From contig CDMY01001028.1 of assembly GCA_001179505.1 (NCBI GenBank), positions 158,928-222,927 of the forward strand: a stretch of 64,000 nt of DNA, read 5' to 3'. The notes below the pieces were generated by a model. It ran no database searches and was not told the DNA's origin. It saw only the letters and a program-made list of their open reading frames with translations. Positions 56,158-64,000 of the stretch are shown one piece after another; positions within the stretch are counted from its first letter, which is position 1; each line of letters starts with the position of its first letter. Origin of the DNA: Vitrella brassicaformis. Lineage: Eukaryota > Sar > Vitrellaceae. Both the position numbers and the translations under genes were made by a program.

Positions 56158-57954
56158 ATGCCGGAAATGCTCGAGATACTCATCAAAAATGCAGGCGAGT
56201 GACCAGCCGCATCCACACACCACACAAGGCATGCATCCATTCATCGTGTGTGTGTGTGTGTGTGTGTGTGTGCTTCAGGCTTTCGGTGTGTCATGAACTA
56301 CCGCGAGGTGATCCGTGGCCTCGGGAACAACACGGGTCGTGCGTTTCGGCGGCACCTTCTACACCGACAGCCCCACTGGCAACATGACCAACACCCTGTG
56401 GGTGGGCCCCGCCCAGCTGGACCGCGCCAACGGCCTCAACGTGTCCTCGCAGCTGCAGACCCAAGGCAGGAAGGAGAGCTGCCTCTTCGGCGTCGTCGTC
56501 TTCCGGCTGCATCAGCTGCACCGCGACCTGGAGAGGTACTTCCAGCTGATGAAGAGGCAGCCGTCGGACGAGAGGCAGCAGGGGGAGAAGGTGGGCGACG
56601 CCCAGTGGGTGGCGAGGCGCGACAGGCTCCGGCAGAAATGGCAACGAGGACTGCAGGTCCGCACACTAGTGCGTGTGATCAGGCTTTCGGTGTGTCATGA
56701 ACAATCGTGAGAGGATCCGTGGCTTCGGACGCAACACGGTCGTGCGTTTCGGCGGCACCTTCTACACCGACACCCCCATCGCCAACATGACCAACAGGCT
56801 GTGGGGGGGGCTCGCCCAGCTGGACCGCGCCAACAGGGCGAGGGGAGCAGCACCGCGGTGCTCCACTACTTCATCAACACTCAGGGTGCATGACTGGTGC
56901 GTTTTGCTTTCGCCTGTCCTAACCATTTTTTCAATGCCAGCCGCATGTCTGTCCCTTTGATTTCGTTCTTACGCCCTTTGGGTGTGTGCCAAGAGCAGGT
57001 TCTTGTCGAGTGTCGGTGCATCTGCGGGGCTGGAGGAGCAGGCGACGGGGTGACGGTGTACGTGATCGTCGCCGACTCCAGCAGCCAGGCAGCGGGTGAC
57101 CTGTACGAAGTCGACCTGCAGCTCACGGACGACGGCGCCACCGTTGCCAACAATGTGACCAAGGTGAGCTGAGCAAGACACCCACACGTATACAAATGCC
57201 CACCTGTGTGTGTGTGTGTATGTAGATTCTGGAGGGAGTTGAGGTGTGTGAGGTAGCAGTAGGAGTTGAGAAGGGCGTGGCGCGCACCCAGAGCGGCGAC
57301 GTCTACCAATTGGGTAGGGAGAAATCCATCCATTCATCCATCCATCCATTCATCCATCCATCCATCCATATGCTGGATGTGTTGCGTGTGCTCTTCCTGG
57401 GCTCAGCGGTGTGCAAGCGCGGTGTGTGTGGCCCGGCCGGTGAGTTCAACCAACTGGTCACACGGAGATCAAATCGGATCGATGTCAGCACTATGTATGT
57501 GTTGTGTCGCGTTGTGTGTGGGCGTGGCGTGCAGTTCGGGTGGCGGCACTGCCGACCAGCATTCTGCAGGTACCTACTTACCTACCTCCAGCTACGGATG
57601 ACGCGTACACGATTGAACTGTGTGGTGTGGTGTGGCCGAGCCGACAGGTGGCGTGCGGGGCGACGCACTGGCTCGCCCTCTCCGAAACACACAACGTCTG
57701 GGGGTGCGGACGCTACTATGTGAGTGAGATGACCGACCGAGCATAGACACACAGACGCCCACACCCACACCGATGGATGTGTGTGTGCGTGTGCGTGTGT
57801 GTATGTGTGTGTGGGTATCGATCAGTCTGGCGAGTTCGGTCCGCTGGGCTTCCCCCGCCATCGCGTCGGGCTGCACGTCCCGTTGCGTGTGAGCGCGGAG
57901 AAGATACAGAACTACATACAGCACCAGATCAAAGCCGGATGCGAGAAAGTGTAG
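56158..57954 (+). CDS. RCC1-repeat protein, with internally duplicated exon
   Basis: RCC1-type blades are seen in VIVADSSSQAAGDLYEVDL, VARTQSGDVYQLG, QVACGATHWLALSETHNVWG and SGEFGPLGFPRH, each followed by good donor sites. The N-terminal part has MPEMLEILIKNAG and a tandem 155-bp duplication (56276-56431 and 56680-56834), each copy encoding MN.RE.IRG.G.NT..RFGGTFYTD. The first copy carries one extra base that breaks the frame. The start is uncertain (first usable ATG 56158). RCC1 propellers serve as GTPase exchange factors or as protein-binding scaffolds; here the number of blades is small. The frame ends at TAG 57952-57954, only 33 bp before the ATG of the next gene, which lies in the same frame. 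Confidence 0.5.
56276..56834 (+). repeat. Tandem 155-bp duplication within the RCC1-like gene
   Basis: Copy 1 spans 56276-56431 (156 bp) and copy 2 spans 56680-56834 (155 bp), 404 bp apart. Both begin CAGGCTTTCGGTGTGTCATG and both end CTGGACCGCGCCAAC. Identity by eye is about 80-90 percent. Copy 1 has one extra G (ACGGGTCGTG versus ACGGTCGTG). Each copy carries its own AG 3' splice site at the start. Confidence 0.8.
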
Positions 57955-57987
57955 AAGCTCGAGGACGAGTATCAGGCCAGTATCCCC

Positions 57988-58935
57988 ATGCCTGTGATTC
58001 CAGAGGATCGCCGCCGCACGTATTGGGAGGTGCTCGGGTTGAAGCCCGGTAGCAGTTTTGATGAGATCAGGAAACAGTACAAACGACTCGCTCTGGTGAG
58101 AAGCGGCGCCGCTAGCACAAGAGAAGGGGTGCAGCGTATCGCGCGGCATGCGGGGCTCTGTGTGTGTGTGCAGAAGGTTCATCAGGACAAGCCCGGCGGG
58201 TCCAAGGAACAGTTCCAGCAATTGTCCGAGGCCTACGAGTTCTTCAAGGCCGAGTTTGGCAGCTGCCACTGGACAGACGAAACCCTCAAGGTGGGCAGCG
58301 CAGAGGGCATACACGTGGCTGTCCGCTGCGATGAGTGAATGATGCATTCCTCCGTGTCTGTGTGTGTATGTTTGGTGGGTCAGAGGAAGGCGGAGGACCT
58401 GTTGGCCGAGGTAGGTAGGGGGGGAAGGAAGGCACCACGCTCTTCGCATTCCTCATGCCGCCTTTCTTCCAATGTGTGTGTGCACCACAATTCGCAGTTG
58501 CGTGAGATCATCCAGAAACTCCAGGAGGTCATCGACGATCGGACGGGCGACGACGCGTACGAGGCCTGCATGGCCCTCAGGGCGGCCAACGAGGCACGGC
58601 AGAAGAAGAGGGAGGAGGCCATCAACAGGCGGCGTGGCGAGCAGCAGAAGCAGCGGGCGTTGGACGAGCATGACCTGGGCATCGAGGCTACAGTCGCTGC
58701 CTACATCACGGCCAACTACGAGCTGCCCAAGGACGGTGCCACCACCAAGACGAAGACCACCCACCAGCACCGAGGGCAAGCAGAAGCGGGCGAGCAAGGC
58801 CAAGCAGGCGGGGGAACAAGGGGGTCTGGGAATTCCTCGGCCCCTTCTCCGTCCGCTGCAGCCCTTGCCTTTATCGTTGCCTACATTTTATATTCGGTTG
58901 CGATCGTTTCCCGTGGCATGTGCTTTGGTGAGTGA
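57988..58935 (+). CDS. J-domain-like protein with HQD in place of HPD
   Basis: Four exons (57988-58095, 58174-58290, 58384-58410, 58498-58935) close to 229 aa. The J-like domain is RTYWEVLGLKPGSSFDEIRK, YKRLALKVHQDKPGGS and QLSEAYEFFKAEFG: the family's HPD loop reads HQD, so activation of Hsp70 is doubtful (J-like, type IV). Then comes a helical middle region (LQEVIDDRTGDDAYEACMAL, ARQKKREEAINRRRGEQQKQ). The C-terminal hydrophobic stretch AAALAFIVAYILYSVAIVSR could be a tail anchor. No 3' UTR or promoter room exists between this gene and the upstream RCC1-like frame, which is open in the same frame back to the TAG at 57952. Confidence 0.7.
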
Positions 58936-58988
58936 CTCGTACAAATGCATGCGCAGAAAATGCAGCAGACTGAAAATGCATTGATCCC

Positions 58989-59025
58989 TCATGAACTATG
59001 CTCTTTCGTAAGAGCACGAACATGA
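58989..59025. repeat. Hairpin just downstream of the J-like gene
   Basis: TGCTCTT (58999-59005), loop TCGT, AAGAGCA (59010-59016) form a perfect 7-bp stem. CTCATG (58989-58994) and CATGAG (59020-59025) form an outer stem. It lies 54 nt after the stop codon, where a 3' UTR is expected. Confidence 0.65.
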
Positions 59026-59357
59026 GAAAGTTCTGATGTGGCGTGGATGTGAAAAACTTTAGTCATTGCTCACAAGTACTCACAAGCCCGTTTCTAGCCC
59101 GTCTTCATCTGTGAGAATTCAGATCGCAGGGCCGCGTGAACTCTCTTGCGGCCATGAATTCGATCTCTTCTACTCTTTTCCATCTTTTTTGACACATGCA
59201 CCTGATCTGCCGCCCTCTGCAGCAGTCTCTGGCCTTCTGAGGCTGTGTGACATACGTTAACTCATATATATATATAGCGCAAGGGCAGGCAGAGTCTGTC
59301 GGTCTCTCATGAAACGAACTGCGTCAACATCGACCAACCCTCAATCATGCGACAAAC
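59026..59357. other. Spacer upstream of the TTL-family gene
   Basis: About 330 bp. Has an (AT)n run near 59263-59277, the only TATA-rich stretch near a start codon in this window, about 85 bp before the ATG at 59358. Confidence 0.4.
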
Positions 59358-62085
59358 ATGCCAGCACCATCCTCAGCGCCCGCCTGGCGTATGCATCGGA
59401 GGCTGTGCTTTTTATGCTGCTTCGATGAGTCACCTGCCCATCTTTTTGATGGGATGGACGAAGAGGAACAGTATGTCATCTACACGATGCTCAAAACGGC
59501 GACGACGATACAGAATAGCGGCAGCCGGCAGGATCGCTCCAGGTTTGAGCTCGCAGTGATTCAGGTAGATCTGATGATGCATTCCCTGCGGCTTCAGATT
59601 TTCATCCCTTCTCGAAGCTCCTCCTGATCTGAGAGAATGGGCGGCTCGGATTGCGAAGATTCGCTGCCTCTATCCATGAAGCGCCGTCCGCACGGCCGCC
59701 ATCTGCCCTTGTGGCCATCAGTCAGCTCAACTTTGCGCTATTACTTCGGCCACGTATGGTCTGCCGCTGCCCCTCCCTCACCTCCACTCCCACCCGCATC
59801 GCGGCTATGGGTCAAGCGGCACCGCACAGCAACGTTCTGCATCAGCCTGCTGCTCAACTCCCTCCCTCTCGTGTTCATCCTGGTTGTGATTCTCAACTTT
59901 ATCGAGCTGCCGCATCCTGCACCGCATGTGCTGACGATGTGGACCTGGGTGTCCCCCGAGCGACGGGCGACGAGAGAAGAGCCAGGCGGCCGCTCATCGA
60001 CCCTCTTTCCGAGGCGGACGCTCTTCTCTGCGCTGACATCTTGGCTTGGCGATGAGACGATCGATCCCTTGCGCGAGATCTGCGACCAGCTGCCCTTGAC
60101 GCCACCGAGAGGGCCACTTTCGCTGTATGAGGATGGGGTGCAATCGCCTTTCGACAGCAGTGTGATGGCTCCTTCACTGCCTCCGACCATCCGGCTGGAT
60201 TCGCATCCCCACACGCCGGCCTATGGCGACTTTGCTGACGCCTTTATGTTCATGTGGGGTGGCCTGGGGCTGCAGATCGCCATCGATCACGAGCCGCCAC
60301 CCAGGGATTTTGGTGTCTTGTGGATCCGCAAGCAAGGGTGCGAGCCGAAGCTCAGGGAATATGACATGAAGGCACTTACGGAGGTGAGAAAGGGCACGCA
60401 ACAGAGCAGTCGCTGTGTACTGGTTGCGACCATCAGGTTGGAATGGTGAATCATGTGCCCGGCACGTGTGAGGAGGCCTACCGCAAGACGGCCTTCTGTC
60501 GGGCCGTCAAGAACGGCGACCCCAGGGAATTCGAACCGGACCAAATCATGGGTGAGCGACGCATATGGCACTCGGCGCCAGACCGTCACACGCCGCCTTC
60601 GTTGTCCTGTGCCCTGTAGGCGTGCAGACTTCTCTCCCGTGTTTCGTGGTTCCCGAGAACGCCACGGCTCTCGAGAGCTACATCGCTGAGCATCCACGGG
60701 AGGTGTGGATCAGCAAGCAGCCCGCACAATCGGGCGGCATCGGGCACCAGATCCACTGGGAGGGCCACACGGCCGTCGAGAGGGCAAGACGGTTCATGCA
60801 GGAGGGGGAGGGGACGGGCAATGTGGCCGCTTGGGACGGGGAGGCGGATCACGATTCCAAGTGGAGCTACGGGCACCTGCTTTACCAACGATACATCCAG
60901 TGAGCAGACACACGCACACACAGAGCGTGTTGAGCGTCGTTGCCTGTTGTGCATCGACTGCTCGCTGCCATGCGTGCAGCAATCCATTGCTGTGGGATGG
61001 TCGCAAGTTCGACATTCGTGTGTTCATGGTGGTCTTCTGGGACCCCCTGAGGATATACATACACCGAAATGGAAAGGTCAGTCAGACAGGCCACCATCAA
61101 TGGAGGGAATGCGATGAATGGACTGAGAAATGCCCGTGTTCTACTTGTGCACTGTCCTTCAGGCGCGTCTCGGGGGCGAGACCTACCAGCAGAACAACAA
61201 CTCTGAGGTGATGCAAATCACCACCGCAGGAGTGCAGGAGATACCGGACAGCTTCAGGTACCCCCTCCCCCACGCACACTCTCTGACGGACACATTTAAA
61301 TGAATCCCTTTGCTCTCTTTTCCGTTGCTCACACAGGATCCGTCCCGACCCCGAGATATGGGATTGGCTGACGCCCGACAAGGCCGGCCCTTTGTTTGAG
61401 AAGATCAAGAAGATCTGCGCCAACGCCATCCTCTCATTCGCACACAAGCTCGGCTGCAACTCGTCCCAATACGGCGGGTACAAATGCGGCCGGGTGTTCC
61501 AGTTCTTCGGCCTGGACGTCGTGCTCGACGAGGAACTCAACCCTTATGTGATCGAGGTCAACAACGACCCGGGATTCGGCAACCTCGCCACGGACCTCGC
61601 ACACGCGTAAAGACGCACTACTACACGAAAGAGATCAGGAAAGTGAGTGCATCTGTGTTGTTCTCGGCTGCGTGTCAGTGCGAGCGAGACGGGCGGCGGG
61701 TGTGACTCCCGCTATCGGTCGACGATGGCCATGTATCGGGAGGTCCACGCCGACATCCTGCGGGTCATCGGGTACGACCCCTTCAGACGCCTGTTCGTGG
61801 AGCGGCCCATCGCAGCCCAGCCACTGCAATCCGGCGACTTTGAGCTGACGTTCCCGAGCCCAGTTCACCCAAAGCTATGCGAATGGCACGCCAGGTGAGA
61901 AAGGGGAGGAAACATACTGATAGAACAGATTTAGTGACTGAAGTGCCTGTCTCTGTCTGGTATGTTCACGGATCAGGGAGGTCGGATCGACTTGTGAGGA
62001 GCTGTATCGCGACTTCCCATGGGCGTTCGAACGGCTGCCGGCATCTGACAAGGCCCTCACAGCCATGTGGCGGACAGATGTGTGA
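59358..62085 (+). CDS. Tubulin-tyrosine-ligase-like (TTL) domain protein with TM anchor
   Basis: Nine exons (59358-59564, 59634-60383, 60437-60551, 60620-60899, 60980-61076, 61163-61257, 61337-61606, 61679-61894, 61977-62085) close to 712 aa. An N-terminal cytosolic part is followed by one hydrophobic segment (LPLVFILVVILNFIEL). The ATP-grasp-like TTL domain starts near residue 350: KQPAQSGGIGHQIHW (ATP-binding loop), LLWDGRKFDIRVFMVVFWDP, then FFGLDVVLDEELNPYVIEVN and NDPGF (metal and catalytic strand). TTL and TTLL enzymes add Tyr, Glu or Gly to tubulin tails and other proteins. A membrane anchor is unusual for the family. Intron 7 starts with GTAAAG right after AHA; if it were retained, translation would end at once at TAA. 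Confidence 0.8.
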
Positions 62086-62878
62086 TGTGATGCATGGCAC
62101 ATGGCGACATATGACGGGTGTCTTGTGGTGTGGTGTGTCGGTACGTGAGTGTGGCCTTTATTATGTTCTCAGCAATGTGTGTTTATTACGTCTCGATCTT
62201 CTGTTTTCTGCTGCATGGGGCCTTTGGACAGACAGTTTCGCTTTGTGAGAGAGGGAAACGACGGTACGTGTGGTGTTGCGTCGCGCTCGAGTATGTGGTC
62301 TGCCTTTCTGCTATCTGCTTCATGTGTTGTCTTGCATGCTGTGTGTGAATGTGAGTATCAACCTGCACCAGCTGGCCATGCGTGTGGACGTGTCTCCGCC
62401 AACATCAGCATTTATCGCCACTTGTGTTTCCTGAAAGTGGTGATTGAATGCTGAGGTGGTGGACTTTGGCGTCACACGCCCGCGCCGTCTGGCATTCGTG
62501 CGATGATGGGACCATGTGCAGTGACGTTGAGTGGATAACCGTGCTGTCGACAAAGGTTAGATGCACGTGCCGTGAATGCTAGTCAGCATAAGAGAGGCCA
62601 CACAAGTGAGCGGGCATGCCACTGGGGCTCAAGAAGAGAGAATGCATCCGAGGGACCAGCCTCTGTCGGCTTTTTCCTCAGATGCACCAGTCGGCACTCC
62701 AGCCACCGTGACACACCCACCGACAGAGTGGAACGCAGGAATACGTCGATGAGTGACAACCAGCTATACACACACCAGGCGGTCATATACAGTGATCAAG
62801 CCAGTCAGTCTTCGCAGTACCCATCCTGTCTATCATATCAACACACCCCCTCTCAGTGTCCTCCCCTTCATCGACCGG
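62086..62878. other. 0.8 kb intergenic region between convergent genes
   Basis: Low-complexity sequence, no gene seen. Confidence 0.45.
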
Positions 62879-63531
62879 TCATCCCACGAGCCGCCTGATG
62901 CCCTCGGCAAGCCACCCCAGGATGCCGCCCTTGGTCAGCAACACCAGCAACCCTGATTGACACACAACACACACCATACACAGGGCATCCTTTGTGCGTG
63001 TGTGGTGGGCAGGCGCACCCGAGATGAGCACAAGGAAGCCCACAAACATGAGTCCGAAGACGGCCTTGATGGCCATCGACTCGCGAGGCGACAGCCCACT
63101 CGTGAGGGCATTGAGCTTCAGCAGAGCAGCGCGGCCCTCGGGAGTCAATCTCGACCGAAACCACTGCAAACACATGACCCGCGTGGTATGATGGGTGCAT
63201 GCATATGGCTCACCTCGGCTCGTCTTCGGGCAGCCTCTACATCAGCCTGAGAGATCGGCTCCTGTCTTTCGTTGCCGTCAGCAGCTATCATCGTGTTGCA
63301 GCCCTGCGCATCAGTCGGCATTCCTCTCCTCTGCCGCATCCCCTCCCTCAGCGCCGCGCCACTGACGACGGACGTATGACCGTCGGCCTGAGCATCATCC
63401 TGCTTGGTCTTGGGAGCTACAGCTCGGCTTCGGCTGGTGCAGATGAGGAACGACAGGCCGGCGATGATGCCCGCTGAGAAGACGGCGATGGCCTCGGCAG
63501 GTCCCCCTGCCCACACCCCCGGCGAATCCAT
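62879..63531 (-). CDS. Small membrane protein with two or three hydrophobic segments
   Basis: Three exons (63214-63531, 63019-63163, 62879-62952) give 178 aa in phase. Starts MDSPGVWAGG, with TM1 AIAVFSAGIIAGLSFLIC. A hydrophilic middle with ISQADVEAARRRAE is followed by WFRSRLTPEGRAALLKLNAL. TM2 is FGLMFVGFLVLIS, and a short final hydrophobic stretch is GLLVLLTKGGILGWLAEGIR. No family recognised. Confidence 0.6.
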
Positions 63532-63733
63532 GCGCAAGCAGCTGCCCTTCTGAAGCGTCGAGAATTCTCGCCGAGAGGACAGAACCCCGCAAACCCTACC
63601 CCGAAATTTTTCGTTCTTTCGACACATTCCAGCGTCGTTTGTTCGCCGCAACGTGCGTCGCAGGCCACATCTCTGTAGAGAGCACACGGATCCGCAGGAG
63701 AGCCATCACTCCCACCCTCACAGCCACCACCAC
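63532..63733. promoter_or_regulatory. Divergent spacer, small membrane gene (-) and partial gene (+)
   Basis: About 200 bp, with TCTCGCCGAGA at 63566-63576, identical to 55886-55896 in another divergent promoter. Confidence 0.4.
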
Positions 63734-64000
63734 CATGCCGCCCTCGCCTTCCCACTCACGCCAGCCTCAAGGATGAACACCGCCGCCTCTCGCTGGTGAG
63801 CAATGGACAACTCGAAGCGCAATCATTGTGCATTTTCGCGTCAAATGCACTGGATGAAATGCCTGGCGTGTGTGGATTTCTGTGTGTGGATGGCAAAGAG
63901 GGCGGAGCTCGGCGGACGGCGCGCCGAGGCGGAGGCCCTCGAGGCGCTGAAGGGCGTGACGGGGGATGGCGGCCTGCCGATCACCGTCCCGCTGCTGGCC
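63734..64000 (+). CDS. Partial gene, 5' end only; prefoldin-like fragment
   Basis: An intron (GTGAGC near 63794, AG near 63900) separates a short first exon from an exon reading AELGGRRAEAEALEALKGVT then GLPITVPLLA, running off the right edge. The pattern 'EALK...ITVPL' recalls the C-terminal part of a prefoldin alpha/GimC subunit (helix then VPL beta turn), but the coiled coil expected before it is missing, so the call is weak. The start codon (ATG about 63734 or 63773) is not settled. Confidence 0.25.

Noticed and set aside
45572-57954. A non-standard genetic code with TAA and TAG as glutamine
   Set aside because: At least four other genes (J-TM, MFS, coiled-coil, SET) appear to end at TAG with non-coding sequence after it, so reassignment is not supported; two isolated in-frame stops fit mutation, error or readthrough better.
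63734-64000. Firm identification as prefoldin subunit
   Set aside because: Only about 35 residues are visible and the expected N-terminal coiled coil is absent; kept as a weak possibility.

Overview
This is nuclear DNA from a eukaryote with very short, very frequent spliceosomal introns. Introns are mostly 45-120 nt, with GT..AG ends, and their 3' ends are typically TGTGTGTGCAG-like. GC is moderately high, intergenic DNA is full of short tandem repeats ((GT)n, (TCCA)n, (CAGA)n), and TGA is the commonest stop. The gene content points to a ciliated or flagellated alveolate: a CFAP141-type ciliary protein, a TTL-family protein, a polycystin-type channel, alveolate-style CCCH fingers and a PGAP6/TMEM8 protein. 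My best guess is a chromerid alga such as Vitrella brassicaformis. That is inference from gene style; no search was run. No rRNA, tRNA, CRISPR array or recognisable transposon was seen. A 300-base assembly gap lies at 13725-14024.

Layout. 1-6.4 kb: a partial minus-strand gene head-to-head with a CFAP141 homologue, a 1.6 kb repeat-rich spacer, then an SDR oxidoreductase (-) head-to-head with a polysaccharide deacetylase (+). 6.8-8.6 kb: poorly resolved coding-like exons. 9.5-13.3 kb: an uncharacterised gene (-) head-to-head with a TLDc-domain gene (+). 14.1-22.1 kb: a CCCH zinc-finger gene (-), a membrane J-domain protein (-) and, divergent from it, a PGAP6/TMEM8 family protein (+). 22.1-24.5 kb: non-coding, repeat-rich. 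24.5-29.1 kb: a DegT/StrS aminotransferase (-) divergent from an MFS transporter (+). 29.5-42.8 kb: TRM1 tRNA methyltransferase (-), a 1199-aa coiled-coil protein (+), a gene with a frame break (-), and a SET plus CCCH protein (+). 43.4-55.8 kb: four minus-strand genes in a row (a RING protein, an uncharacterised helical protein, a helical-repeat protein and a polycystin channel). 55.9-64 kb: an RCC1-repeat gene, a J-like gene, a TTL-family gene (all +), a small two-TM protein (-) and the start of a + gene.

For twelve multi-exon genes I traced exon borders base by base and the reading phase closed to a whole number of codons: CFAP141, SDR, deacetylase, TLDc, CCCH, J-TM, PGAP6, DegT, MFS, TRM1, coiled-coil and TTL; the small two-TM gene and the J-like gene also close. 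Five places did not close: one-base frame breaks near 37684, 40367/40435, about 45230 and about 46680, and a frame-breaking one-base insertion in one copy of a tandem duplication at 56.3-56.8 kb. Two in-frame stops (45572-45574 TAA, 57952-57954 TAG) separate stretches that otherwise read as one continuous protein.

Many genes are arranged as divergent pairs with 30-480 bp between start codons. A short motif resembling AAGCTCGCA recurs in several of these shared promoters. The most noteworthy items are the SDR protein with Ala in place of the catalytic Tyr, the RCC1/J-protein pair separated only by an in-frame TAG, the tandemly duplicated RCC1 exon, and several perfect hairpins.
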